64,000 bases of DNA, from assembly GCA_013146195.2 (NCBI GenBank), contig CM028378.1, positions 9,229,350-9,293,349 on the forward strand, read 5' to 3'. Positions 44,276 through 57,487 of the stretch are shown in pieces. The translations under genes and the position numbers were made by a program. Below the pieces are notes generated by a model, which did not search any database, was not told where the DNA came from, and saw nothing but the letters and a program-made list of their open reading frames with translations. The stretch comes from Codonopsis lanceolata. Taxonomy: Eukaryota > Streptophyta > Magnoliopsida > Asterales > Campanulaceae. The first letter of the stretch is position 1. Every line of letters starts with the position of its first letter.

Positions 44276-44905
44276 GATGGTACTATCAATAGAGTTGGCT
44301 CTGCTTGCTCAATCGAACAAGAGACCACAGAAACATACAGACACTCACTATAACAACTTGGCAACTGCCAAGAAAGCTCATCTATGTTTGTGACAGCAAA
44401 AACAAGCTTTTAACCCGTAATTTCCCTCCAGCCAGGGATCTTCCCTGCCTCCAAATGAAGACGTTCCTCCGGTGCAGAGTTTATGGATGCATGCCATATG
44501 TTAACCTATTTTCACAACCATCAATAAGCAACAATAAAAACTTAAAAACTGAAAATGGGATGGAGCGATTTGCCCAAGCAATGTGAAGTAATTGTCTATT
44601 GTCTTACGTACAAATAGAAATACAGTTCGGTCAATTTGATTAGTTCAAACATAATAAGACGGTTTAACTGGTCAGAAGTACAGTACTACATGGTACAAAA
44701 TCACCTTCTAAGTGTTCCACTAACAAAGTAATTTGCAAAAATAGAAGTGTTTCTTGTTTCTCTTTGGGGTTTTGGGATGAAGGGGAAGATTCCTTCAGAA
44801 ACAAAGCAAGAACTGAAATTCAACCAACAATCCAAAGTTTCAACTTCAAGATAATAAACCCTCAATACTTGTGTGTTCTAGTAATTATCACACGTCATAA
44901 AATTC

Positions 44906-47900
44906 TCACTTCCGGTATGGATGGAACCTTCCACTAGTGGCACCGGCATTCCCGTACCCTTTACCACCGTCATACCCTCCTCCTCCCCCTCCTCCACCAC
45001 CACCACCCCTACCAAATCCTTTACCACCATAACCAGCAGCACTGCCACCACTCCCAGCTCCACCACCACCATAATATCCCTTACCTCCACCATATCCAGC
45101 TGCACCACCACCATAGCTACCAGGAGTACCATAACCACTAGCACCATATCCAGCACCACCGTACATGGCCCCCCCAAACCCAAAGCCATACCCATATCCA
45201 CCATAGCCAGGATAGAAACCTGCAGTACCACCTCCATAGTTGCCTCCATAACCGTCATAAGCCCCATATCCGCCGCCATAAGCCCCATATCCTCCACCAT
45301 AACCACCATATCCTCTACCTGCTTTTCCACTGTAGCCACCTCCATATCCAGCGGCTCCCCTACCGAAACCACCATATGATTTTGAACTACCACCACTATG
45401 CCTTGGCCGGCTATCATAAGAATAATCACCGCCACCCCCTCTTTTTGGCTCCGCCTTCTTTATTTCCACCTAATACATTACACCTCTGTGGTCAGTTCAT
45501 AGTTGTGTTAGGAAAAGGACTAGAATTACGCGACTCAAAACTAATCTTACTTCAAAGCACAAGAACTTTCTACTTACTTGTTTGCCTCCGAGTTCATGAA
45601 TTTGACCATCAGAAAATATTTTCTCTACAGCATCTTCACTATCAAAGGTGACAAATCCAAAGCCTCTTGATCGTCCAGTGGTATGATCCAGCATAATCTG
45701 GTGCTCCACAACATTACCATAAGAAGAAAAGTACTCCCTCAATTCATCTGCAGTGTAATCCAATAGTGTCATATCTAAATAATTTGTTCCCTAATGTGTC
45801 TGAATAAAAACCAATATGAAGCCACAGAATTATTACCTTCAGTTAAAGTTAACGGTATACCACCAACAAAAATTTTCTTTGTTCTTGATACCCCTCGGAC
45901 CTGCATATCCTCCCTAGGCACAGTTCTCTTCACTTCCACCTGATGCAAGTATTCGTTAACACTTTAAAGACATTTATCCACCAAACAACCAACGAATAGG
46001 GTCACATATATTCATGGTGATATGTAACAATTCATCAGGGAAAAGTAACCTACCGGCCTGCCATCTATGACATGCTCTTCCTCCAGGACTTTATCTGCAA
46101 CTGCTGGGTCAGCAAATGTAACAAATCCAAATCCGCGTGGCCTTCCAGAAAGTTTATCCATCATTATCACGGAATCTGTGATTTCTCCATAATTGCCAAA
46201 ATAATTGCTGAATGACTCTGAACAAACCACCACAAGATAAGCCGAGGACAAAAGGAAATAAATACTACTCGAAAATAAAACAGGAGTTCTAATACAATAT
46301 CTGGTAAAATGACAACTGGATGGATCTAATACATTACATGATGCATCAAAGCTATTAGTATTGAATTCCTAAGGTCCTAAATCACAACATTTACTATTGT
46401 TAATAAGTGGAGTGCTTCATTTTTTTTTCTTTTTTGATCAGTTCTATCTGATTGATTTGGAGTGCTATTTGCTAGTCCATCATGTTTCCTCTGTCTCAGT
46501 TGTCCAGCTTAAAAAATATGATCTTGATGAGGGAGTTTCTTGGAGCAATCTGCTGCAAGATCTTGGAGAGTTGGAGCTAACTACCTTGGACGAGGTGTCT
46601 GATGCTTCTTAGCAACAGGTGTTTGTCTGTTGTAGTTTACTACCGAGACTGTTGTTTGTGTCTTTAGCACTTATTGTGCATGTGACATTCTTTGTAAAAG
46701 GTCAGGGGTAACAATTGAAGTCATGCTTTTGGAATTTGAGTGGGGGTTAGTTATAAATTTTATAATTTTTGAATCTTGATAAAACTTGTCTGCTTTTCAC
46801 AAAAAAATCCACCAACCAACACCACTATTCCCAGGAAAGAGACGCATTAAAAGGAACAACACCACATAAACAGAGTGGCGAGCATGGCAACAGCATTCCA
46901 CAAAGGTGTCTACAATTTATATCGGATTCACCAAAATGATTTAGATACATAAGCTACAGAACTCATGATATACAAGAGTAATGGCTCATTTTCCTATAAT
47001 GCATTTCCTGTAACCAAATTTCTTAAAAATAAGATCTCGGCTACTTTTAAAAGATGGAATAAATATCCTCTACAGCTCTACACTTCTATAAATTTGTTCC
47101 CTCATTTCCTCTCTCATGGAAATAAATTAGCACACCTAAGATTATGCAACAATGATTGATCAACAGTATAAGACACAAAAGGTATGTTAATGAAAGATAA
47201 GACCAGATGGATCTACAAGGCATCTAACAACTGGTTATCATATCTACTACTGGGGTATTAAGGTATACAATAATATCATAATAATAGGTTTTCACGACTA
47301 GATCAGGCACCAAGCTCAAGTGTACTATTGTTTTAGAAGGAAAAAATAAAGTCCAATCAACTGTTCATACTCATTGATATAACTCAATACTCAGGACCAG
47401 TAACATGGATATCACCCATATTATTTAGACACTAACAAGCAGACAAATACAATAGACTATTAGACTATTTCTGTTGTGCATACATGCTATTGAGAACATT
47501 GGTTCTCAATTCAAAACTGTTCAACTGCTTAAGAAGGTTGTTAATGGGTGTCAGAATTAAGATCAATCCAATAGAAGTGCAACAGAGCTCTTCTTCAGTG
47601 CTGTCCATTTGGGTAGAACTGTAGTATCTGGAAAACACACTCAAACTAGCTTACTGAAATGGCACCACTTAACGCCTCACTGGGAAAACTATTTAAACAA
47701 CATAAGAATTACTTGTTGAATTTTCATAAACCCTGTCCATGAAATTATCAACCAGCCCCATCTAAATCTAAATCAAACCATGAGCAAAAATAGCATTCGC
47801 AGACGAGATTGTTGAAACCTAATACAACTCTGAATATAGGCTACTTAATGCATTAGTAAGGGCATTCATAAGCTACTAACTCTGAATGCACTGTTACACT

Positions 47901-49541
47901 AATACATTATCTAACGTATACAACCAAGATAAATTTACAGCACAGCGCTTGTATGAATTCAGTCACAATCCACAGATGCGTGGGCTCAGCATGTCATCGT
48001 ACTTTGACTAACTCACAAGTCATGACATGCAAGGACATTCAAACTTAGCTATGTCTGTTTCACGAAAAATGACTTCCGGAAAACATTTTTCTCATTTTCA
48101 GGAAAATGACTTATGGACTCATTTTCTCTAAGACATTTCCAAAATTTATTCAACCCTTGTTTCAAGCACCCCACCACCTCTCCACCCCCTTCCCCTTCCC
48201 TTCCCCTTCCTCAACAACCAGGCCCAACAAATTTCTTCGCCCGTCTTTTCCATCAAACATCATAATCATACGCACAATGACACATATTTACATATACACA
48301 CAATTATACCCTCAACAAAAATTGAATTATAAATTGAGTTTTTATTATATTTGTGCACATTATTTATCAATTATAATTTCAATAAATACTCACTACGTCC
48401 TAAAATAAGTGTCAACTATATTATTTTAGGATGTACCAAAACAATTATCCATTTTCTTTTTCAAAACGTTTTTTCCATTTTCATTATCAAATGTATTCTT
48501 CGTATTTGTGAGATTGAAAAAAGATGGATCCTATTAATTTAACATCACTAGCGATAAATTGAGATTTGAGGGTTTTCTAAAGAAAATTTATTTAAATTCG
48601 AACATTTTTTAAAAATTCAGTATATGTTCAATAGGGGCATTAATAATAGGAAGAAGAGAAAATAACTTTTTGTATATATTCATCAATTGTTTTCGAAAAC
48701 ATTTTCTGTGTTTTGTCAAACATCCGCTTTCCACATATCTTTAAAAGATTTACCAAACACCCAAAAATAAGATTTTTTTTATTTTCTAGAAGCTATTTTC
48801 CAGAAATCATTTTCCTTGAAACAAACGAAGCCTTAGTGTTCATGAGCTGGGTACATAACAAGCATAGTCCTCCTACCTCATTCAAACTGAAATTAAGAGT
48901 ACTCTCATTAAATTGACATTGTTTGTCTGTAAATACCACGCCAAAGAAAATAAATAAGCCAAATTATGTGAACTTTAAGGGATCGATAAATTTATAAACA
49001 ACATTAACCAAGCTTATAAATAATAACAAAATCTTGATTGCATTGCATACCTTCCGTTGTTTCCCACGCAATGCCTCCAACAAAGAGTTTTCTATGATAC
49101 ACAAGAAAAACCAAACAGTTACTTTAATGTTCACAACCCTCATATCTCTCATTGCTTGAGTACACAAGGGGGGTCGAAAAAACAACCACAAACATCTTCC
49201 CCCCCCCCCCCAAAAAAATAAAAATAAAAAAAGAAACCACATATTTTTACTAACAGAACTACTCAAAACATAGAAACCCTAGCAGGGAGAGACCCATCTT
49301 TACAAACTAAACTAGAGACAAACTTAACTAACCCTGCTGAAGAATCACGATTACTGCCGTCATCGATTGAACGCTTTATTTCGATTCCTCCTGCACCATC
49401 ATCTACGTTATCATAACTGTCATCGACGATTCCACCGGATGAAAGTTGAAATTGATTTTGATCCTCGTCATCCTCAACAAAGTGTTGATGTTGGTCGCCA
49501 TTAATATTGGCGACTATATGTCCTGCACCACCATCATCCAT
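44906..49541 (-). CDS. hnRNP-like RNA-binding protein, two RRMs and Gly-rich tail
   Basis: Minus-strand exons are 49541-49333, 49091-49051, 46217-46054, 45939-45837, 45747-45578 and 45469-44906, GT-AG with consistent phase, giving 416 residues. Residues 1-69 are acidic and Asn/Asp-rich. RRM1 has KLFVGGIAWETTE and RPRGFGFVTFAD; RRM2 has KKIFVGGIPLTLTE and GRSRGFGFVTFDS. The linker VEVKRTVPRED and VEIKKAEPKR after RRM2 are typical of plant hnRNP A/B-like proteins. The last exon (188 codons) is mostly GYGG repeats and ends GRFHPYRK, resembling a PY-type nuclear import signal. Such proteins bind mRNA in the nucleus and act in splicing or 3'-end processing. I chose the Met of MDDGG; an in-frame Met 60 bases upstream is possible. 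Confidence 0.92.
46437..46807 (+). repeat. Possible 3' end of a LINE in hnRNP intron 2
   Basis: A short open frame (VSWSNLLQDLGELELTTLDE) ends in a stop at 46612. About 190 bases later TAAAACTTGTCTGCTTTTCA is followed by an A run, a tail like those of plant L1 elements. No target duplication was seen. Confidence 0.35.
48048..48832. mobile_element. Tourist-like (PIF/Harbinger) MITE in hnRNP intron 2
   Basis: The target triplet TTA lies at 48045-48047 and 48833-48835. The right end, inverted, reads GGCTTCGTTTGTTTCAAGGA and the left GCTATGTCTGTTTCACGAA, close to the Tourist type GGGCTTGTTTGGTT. Both arms carry GGAAAATGA blocks. A Stowaway-like fragment lies inside near 48390. Confidence 0.65.
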
Positions 49542-49601
49542 TTCGCTAATAAACCCTGTTTTTTCTCTATCTCTTTCCCTACCTATGAAAAGCACCTGCA
49601 A

Positions 49602-51618
49602 ACGAAGAATAACTTTTTTATATCATCTAGGCTCTAGCTTACGCTCGGACCTCTAATAAAAACCCTAGAAAGAGCGGAGAGACCTGACGATGAGGAGGGT
49701 GATGATAGGTAAAATCAGTATAACGCTACGAAGGGTTCTGAAAAGAATTGAGAGAGGGGATTTTAAATTTTGGAGTATTTTGAAATTTGATGATAGCAGA
49801 AAACCCTAGCTCGTGTGGTTGAGGAGATAGACGCGGCCGTGTCTTCGAAATTGAAACTTTTTGATCGATTACGATTCAATTAATATACGAATATACAAGT
49901 ATTTGGGGAGCTTCAAGCGACGTCGTACCAACGCCTTTTGCACCGTCACGTTCCTTCAGTTATATGTTCAAACGGTAATGTTCAAGAAAGAGGAAAAAGT
50001 TTTATTCTTTACCTTTTCTGGCAGACCTTTTTTTTTCTTTTTCACAGGTCTGAATATTGCCGTAAAATAAATATTCAAAGTTAGGTTTATCCACGCTCCA
50101 AAATTTGTTGTCCACATCTCATTTTTTATAATATACACTATATAATATAAAGTACAACAACTCAATGCAGGAAATAAGGTGTGAAGATCAAACTTAAAGG
50201 ATATGTATAGCCTCATTCTAAAATAAATCCTCCACACAAAAGCTCAACAAAACTAAATCAACCACTTGAATTTAGATAATTTGTAAAAGAGTCCACTAAG
50301 CGTTGACATAAATATTCCTATGAGAGCATTTTCTAGTTTGCCCAAGAACGACTAAAATTTAAAGTAAGAATTTTAAATGACGGCTTGTTGGGCTAAAGTT
50401 TGGTTTGAGATTTCAATTATTCGGAGTCATACATATTTGATATTTCAAACAAACTTGTGCGAACATTAAACTTGTCTCGAAGAGTCAAGCAATCTTTTTG
50501 GTTCATTTCAGTCATCAGCTAAAAGTCATTCTACTTATGTGAATATCGTTGTAGGTAACATTTGCAAAATGAGATTGGTTTGCCATTTCTGACTCTATAA
50601 AGATATACTGTAAATAAAAGTTACAGAGTGAGCCTGTTGACATTTCCAAATTGCATAAAACTATATATAACAACTCTTTCAGAAAGACAGTAACACACAA
50701 CTAATAAGTAACAGCTCAACTTTTCCTTCAAACTTCAAACACTTGTTCCTTGCTCCCAAACTACTCTTTGAGAAAGGTAGGAAAAGAAGCAATAGACAGC
50801 TTCAGGAAGTACTCGGGAGTCGGCATCAAGGAAAATTGCCAAGTAATTGACACTCATATCACCCCATCCTCCACCACAATTACATAAATTAGCTCTGCAA
50901 ATACTCCTATAAAAGAAAATCACTATTAATACTCCACTTTTCAACTGTAAGTACCACAGTCAGAAAAGTGGAGTGCAAATAACGATTCCAATAATAAAAG
51001 CACCAGTTCCAGAAATAAGTTCTTTCATGTTACCAGCATTTTCTTTTAAGTCCATCTGCATGAGGCAGAAGTGTTTTCCATCATTCCAGTATAAAAGTGA
51101 CCCAATCAAATTGCACCGTAAATAGAGAGAAGGAGATGAAACTCCTGTTAGTCCACACCACCATGCATGTGGACTACCAATTTACGGAGTAAAATTTCCT
51201 GCTGATAAGATGGATCATTCATCCCAACACTGCCTTCTACATGAAACATGTCGAGATTAATAGGTTCCATACATTTTCAGCCAGGGAACGGGTTCCTCTA
51301 CATTGAACAAGCCACGTCACCAATACTTTACAAGCTGAAGGAATGATACAGAGAAACCGGCTTATTTTGACTTCATTTCCAAATATTCATTAGTTCTAAA
51401 TATTTCAAAGAAAGCTATATCAGGCAGGAATGCTGTCACTAAATGAAATCTGCAAAACCCACTTGAGAAATAATTTACTGAATAAATTATGCAAAAGGCA
51501 TATGATATTGTTTGACTAGAAAAATTAAAAGACTACAGTACAGCTTAGCAGTAATATACAAACATTTCCCTCCCTAAAAGATTAGTAGTAGACACAAACC
51601 ATCTCTAGCATACCTTCC
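49602..51618. other. hnRNP promoter and intergenic region
   Basis: The hnRNP 5' untranslated region and promoter should lie between 49542 and about 50000. The region 50090-51560 is AT-rich with no recognised gene and probably includes the FHA gene's 3' untranslated region next to 51618. Confidence 0.45.
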
Positions 51619-53099
51619 TTATTCTTCATCATCATCGCCATCATCAAATTCCTCCTCATCTTCTTCATCTTCATCGATTTCTTCTTCTTCTCCTGCACCT
51701 TCATCATCAACAATGAAGCCCCCCAAAGTCTCATCATCTTCGTCTTCCTCTGCCTCCGCCATATCTTCTGTGTCTGTCTCATTTGTTTGTGTAGTATCCC
51801 TTTGCTGGGACTTTCTACCAACTCTTGTGCCCTTAATGCCTTTGTTATGGTCCTTTGATCTAGTTGAATATTTTGGTTTCTGAACATTTCTCAATTTTGT
51901 ATTTAATTCAGTGTCATCTTCACTCTCACTGGTCCAATCATCATCATCCTCATCATTACCATCACCCTTCTTCCTCTTTTTGCTCGCACGGTTCTTCCGT
52001 TTTCTATCGCTATCCTCATCATCGTCACTCTTTTCTCCATCCTCCTCAAGAAACCAGTCCCAATTCTTGCTATCACATATCATTTTCTTTGGATAGCCGT
52101 CAAACTCATGCCCCATAACAACAAACCCAAACTCTGCAATTACCAATAATAGCAACATAATTAACAAATACATTAATAGTGAATAGCAGGTTAACAATAT
52201 GATATTTGCATAGATCAACATATCAAATTAGAGCTCTTACAAGGGCCTGCTTGGATACTATAATCAAATTGTTCAATTTTCATTTTCATTTCTTCAATTT
52301 TCTTCTTCAGGCATAGCACTCAAATGGACCGATGAGTTACCGTTTGGTAGCTTCACGAATTATGCTAGATTCGTGATTGGAAATACTTCGGTTGTTCTTG
52401 AGTATTAATGCCCATCCCCCATCACAACCAAACTCTTACACACAAACAACACCTGAAATTATAAGCAAAACTAAAATATCTCACTTGTTTTGCCTTCTAC
52501 AGCTTTCTTTCACCCTACTTTTCATGACAATTAAAAAATTCAAACACGAGTTCCTTTCTCTACTTCCTCCCCGAATTCATTAATCAAAGAAAGCATTATG
52601 AAAGCAAGTAAAATTTCTACAAGCTCGAAGAAGTTACTACCGAAAAAGGCGGGTTACACAAACCTTTAATGGGGTCAATATTTGATAAATCGACATCCTC
52701 CATCTCCAAATCTTCACTCCCTGACAACCCATGACTACTCCGCAAGCTCTCGGTCAATTCATCGCCAAACCCGAGCTCTCTGCTCTCAAGTTCAATTCTT
52801 TTCAAATTGAACCAAACGGGGTTCTTAGCAGAAACGCAGAACATATCACCGCTCTCCATTTCACCTTTTTCAGACATTCTGTAAACCCTAATTTCACCAT
52901 TTCTACTGCTATGTACCCAGATCGGATTCTTTCCAGTAACGTCGAAGCCAACCTTGTTTTCACCTTCGTGAATCCGGAAAGAAATGTGATGACGAGAAAC
53001 CTTTCGGTCGTCGGAGTCAAACCCTAAACCCCTCCCGAAATCTATACCGACACCAACTTTCAGTAGGGTTTTGGAGCCATTTTTACCTTGAATTTCCAT
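51619..53099 (-). CDS. FHA-domain protein with acidic C-terminus
   Basis: Two minus-strand exons, 53099-52664 and 52133-51619, join in phase to 316 residues. Exon 1 encodes an FHA domain: GIDFGRGLGF, KVSRHHISFRI, then VTGKNPIWVHSSRNGEIRVY and GDMFCVSAKNPVWFNL. The GR, SRHH and N positions that bind phosphothreonine are present. Exon 2 begins EFGFVVMGHEFDGYPKK, a block shared by plant FHA proteins of this type, then a basic nuclear-like stretch (RKRKNRASKKRKK) and a tail of almost only Glu and Asp. It is probably a nuclear phosphopeptide-binding adaptor; the partner is unknown. It stands tandem with the hnRNP gene, same strand. Confidence 0.9.
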
Positions 53100-54700
53100 T
53101 TTTCAAATTCTTGGCTTGCCAATTAACCGCGGCGACGAAACGAAACATGGTTCTGGATTCAAAGTAGTGCGGTCCCACATGGCTTGGGTCAGCCCAAGGG
53201 TTAAGAAAACCCACCATATAATGACGGTCAACCCATCTAGAATAACGAAATAAAACACCGATCCAACTTAACCCAACATGAGTTGTTGATCAAATGGGTC
53301 AACCCATCAATTTTTTTTACCTAAAACCTATTTCTTTTATTTTTAATTTTCATTGTTCTTCACTTTCCTGCACTACATGAAAAATAAAGATGGAATAAAA
53401 CAACAATTTTGAAACTAAATCATATACACACACTTTGAAGTAAAACTAATTCACATATAATCAATTAATATTAGTACCAAGATCTGACAATTATTTATCT
53501 ATTTCATCATAACCAAAGTTATTATTGTAAAAAAAAATCTATAAATCGAGAAATGACCAATTTTTTGAGACAGCTAGCTACATGTAAAAAAAATGGAAAC
53601 CCAATAATTTCATATTTTTTAGTTACTTATATATGTTAAAAATTCATATATAAAAAAGTACTGATGATAAAATTAATCAACATTTAGATCGAATTTGTTT
53701 GTTAGTTAAGCTAAATTACGAATTAAAATTAATAAAAGAATTTTGAAGTTAAACAGAGTTTTTGAAATATTTTTTGAAACATGAACATACCAACAAGTTT
53801 CTGGTAAGTCGGTGGTCATAGCTTCCATTGCCGGACTTTCTTTAGATGGTAAGGTAACCTTGGGGTTGGTCATCACTGCAAAAAATGCGTAAAAAATTGC
53901 AATGTGTGGTGAAACTAAGGTAAAAGTGTTTTATTTTTCGTTTATATACATCAATTAAAATAACGTGGTTTTATGAGTGTTTGCCGAGTCGCGGTCCAAA
54001 AGTTATCCATAGCACGATTTAAATCAAATTTTCCGATGTTTATCCATCGATCATTTGAATTTTTGGTTCATTCTCCTTGACACATCTCCTACATTTTATT
54101 TTCCTTGGTTATATACTATTTTAAGGTTTTTATGACGAAACATGTTAGTATATCACAAACAATTTGCCATTTGTTTGATATTATATGCGCTATCAATTTT
54201 TTTTAACATTAATGTAACTTTTATTTATATATATTTATTTGCATATATTTTAATATTATTTTTTAATACGGGAAACACATCAGTGAATTTAAATTTTTTT
54301 GAGACTTCAGAGTTGAGAATGAGAGAAAATGAACCTCAATTCCATTGTTTAGAATTTGAATTGTGGGCTTCAATGTAAATTTTATTGTTTATATCCAGAA
54401 AAAATATTATAATTGAAATTGAACCGAAATTCTTAATATTTTTATTCTATAAATTGATTTATTTTCTCCAAAGGTAAAACATTTTTAAACCTAAAGACAC
54501 TTGATTTTCATTAATTTTTTTATTGATATTAATTTTCTTATACGTTTAGATTTTTAATTCAACTCTACATGAGAGTCAAACAAAATAATCTTAATTTTAA
54601 TGTTACAAAATTATGATATTCAATTCTACTACACATCGAACTTGTAATCTTTGTGTTGCAATCATTTGTGTATTTTATTAGCACTAAAGTTTTAATAATT
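53100..54700. other. FHA promoter and AT-rich intergenic DNA
   Basis: The promoter of the FHA gene lies directly above 53099. The rest has no gene that I can recognise. A Helitron-like hairpin (CGTGC-ATC-GCACG) is at 54725-54737 without a clear CTRR end. Confidence 0.4.
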
Positions 54701-54812
54701 GTATTGATATGAATATAAGTTTCGTGCATCGCACGAGTGCTTTGATTATAATTTTATATGTTTAACTTTAATTTTTATTATACAAAATAAACTGTTTTTG
54801 TCAAAGACATGT

Positions 54813-56055
54813 TGTTGTTTCTCATTTGTATCTTGATTTACATCTGCTCATACATTACATTAATTTTATACATTAGTGGCTAATTGGGGTGCGTATCAAT
54901 TAGCGTGGCAACTGTGTATAGAACTTTACCATATGATAGTTTTTATATATGCTTCACACGTTCAGCGGAAGACTTTATCAAAACTTTACCGGAAGACATC
55001 ATTTAACATCCAGCGGCAGACCTTGTCTGCTCGTGTTCAAGCATGACGTGTCCAATCACCAAGTCTTAGTGGATTAATTTAATTCATCATCTATCAATTT
55101 GAATTTGAATTAAACCATCTCTTGACTTCTCAGACACGCCTGATCAGCTTTCCGAAAAGCAATAAGACTTTCGCCTTCTGAACAGTGACATAGTAGGTTA
55201 ACAGACTGACGCTTGCAGTCTGTACCAAATCTTGCAGGTCCGAAATTCTGATTGCTCACCTGCCAGCTGCTGCAACATCTCTGTACCAACTCCCTGCTCA
55301 GTATCAGTGAAGACGAAACCCACAAGACAGCTCCATGCATTTAATGCATTCAACCTAATAAAGCTGTTACATTTCGTCTTCTCCAACGAATCTCAAGAAT
55401 GCCCCTACTATAAATATTGTCATTAAAGACTGAAGAACAACTTCTGTAATGCTATGAAATTCTCCAACAACATAAAGTCTTTATACTCAGTGCATTCAAG
55501 AAATCGTAAACTAATCAAGAAGTCCTCGACAACAATCAAGAAGATCTGCTTCAACACTTATCTTTAGCTTCTTATTGCTGTTCATTTAAACTATTCTTCT
55601 GCACAATTGAATATCTTTTTTATCCAGATATTCAATTCCCAAACCCCCAAACACAAGTCAAATATTTTGTACACGATCCATTGAATATATTATTTGTAAT
55701 TGAACTAGTGGAAAATATAATGCACATTTAAATTCAAGGTTGACTGCCTTGGTGTTGGACGTAACACTCTTTATAGTGTGAACCATCTCAAAATACTTGT
55801 GTTCTTCCCTTATTATTGATTATCGCTTTAAACTGTTTCATATCTATTTACTTATCTCTTCAAACAGCAGACTTAAGTATTCAGCCAAGTCTACCGGCAG
55901 ACCTTAACTGTATTCCTTATAAGATTTCCGCTACTTCAATCTCTTTAATAGATTGCAGGTGATTGTTTTAGGATCTTATACGAAAAGTTTTTAAGTGTTT
56001 AATAAGCTATTCAACCTCCCAATCTAGCTTATTATTGTGTCATTTGGGACTAACA
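54813..56055 (+). repeat. Solo LTR, family S (copy 3)
   Basis: Ends TGTTGTTTC and GGGACTAACA, with a perfect 5-bp target duplication CATGT at 54808-54812 and 56056-56060. It shares GGTGCGTATCAATTAGCGTG near the left and AAGCTATTCAACCTCCC near the right with the other copies, and is almost the same length (1243 bp against 1237 bp). Confidence 0.9.
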
Positions 56056-56060
56056 CATGT

Positions 56061-56249
56061 CACTTCGATATCAATTTAAAGATATGTTTAAAAAGTTATT
56101 ATTTTTATTGGCATAGTTTTCTATAATTTGTTTTATATGTATATTGAACTTGTGATTTTTCATATAATTATTCGGTTATTTGGTTATTATTAAAATTTTA
56201 TATTGTTTTATTTATATCAATATTAAACTGTGCATTACACGGTTGTGTT
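56061..56249 (+). mobile_element. Possible Helitron 3' end
   Basis: A hairpin CTGTG-CATTA-CACGG near 56231-56244 is followed by GTAGT, close to the Helitron end CTAG-T. The 5' part may be the AT-rich DNA on the other side of the solo LTR. Confidence 0.35.
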
Positions 56250-56807
56250 GTAGTATATAAAAATAGAAGTGCATAATTTTTAGAAATTTGCCACCAAAAC
56301 TCACTTTTCAAAAATGGAATCACTTATGTTATATTTATGTAAAAAAAAAAATTGAAATTGAATTTGAGAAATGTCATTTAATGATGTTGACAGAAACTAT
56401 TCCAATTGAGTTTACTTTTTTTTTTTGGAGAACTAAATTCGAAAATGACATATAACTAATTACATACCAAAGCCATATAACTATTAAATATTACAAAAAA
56501 ATAAAGTAGAAATCAAGACTTTAGGCAAGCTATTCATAAGTCAGACAGAGTCCATGTACATATAACTAATTACAAACAAAATTAATATGTAAAAACAATT
56601 CGTAAAAATGGTATTTATTCAAAAAAATATTGAATAGGTTGGTATTATTATAAATAAAAATTAGGTAAATAAAAATACTTATGATTGTTTTTAATAGATC
56701 TTGAAATATAGTTCTATAATATTTAAAACAAAAAACAAATAAAAAATACTTATGGGTCTGACTTTGTTTGTTTTTTTAGTTTGAGTCCGTCTTAGTTTAA
56801 ATTATCA

Positions 56808-57478
56808 CTAGATTTTGTGTCCGTGCTTATGGTACGGTGTCAGTATGGAACTTATTAAATGTATGAAGCGGACAGTATGCAAATAAATTGATATATGTTT
56901 GAGATTTTGTAATTATCAGATGAATGCACACTACACAACTGAAAAGAAGACAAAACTCAATAAACTAAACAAAAAAAATACATTTTATGATGGTCTATTA
57001 CAAATAAGTAAGAATACCGAGAACTTTATGTCATATTTAAATTAGAGTGACATTTTCTCTATTTTTGTTTGTTAATTCTTTATGTAAATTGAAAATTGAA
57101 ATGAAATGTAATGTATAAGTTATGTTAATTAAAAAGATACATGTTCTTTTTGTGGTTTCAATTAAATAGTCATATAAAAATTAAGATACAATTTTTTTAA
57201 TTACGTCACATCAATGAATAATACATGTTCTGAAATCTCAAATTGTGAGTTAAATTTGAACGATACATACTCATGAATATTTCAAATGAATTACATATTA
57301 TGAAATCTCAAACTGTGAGTTAAATTTGAAGGTTGAAACTCAAATAATGTTGTTTCGTAACATAGTCTAATTTACTTGAGTTATGCAATGATACGAGATT
57401 AATTGTTATAAGGCTGAGAAACCATATTTTGGAAGGTTGAGTTCATTCAAATGACAATTCTGGTGGCACTCTTTTCGA
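56808..57478 (-). mobile_element. Non-autonomous Helitron
   Basis: On the minus strand the 3' end is clear: hairpin CCGTACCATAAGCACGG (one mismatch), nine bases, then CTAG at 56811-56808 followed by T. The 5' start is uncertain, perhaps TCGAAAAGAGTGCC at 57478, just before the next Helitron. No coding capacity. Confidence 0.55.
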
Positions 57479-57487
57479 TTCAAATAA

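Noticed and set aside
44921..45379. 152-codon plus-strand frame rich in Thr/Ser, and a 185-codon minus frame rich in Val/Met
   Set aside because: Both are shadows of the Gly-rich last exon of the hnRNP gene.
52731..53027. 98-codon plus frame opposite FHA exon 1
   Set aside because: Antisense shadow of a well-supported exon.
54725..54737. Helitron-type hairpin
   Set aside because: No CTRR end at the expected distance on either strand.
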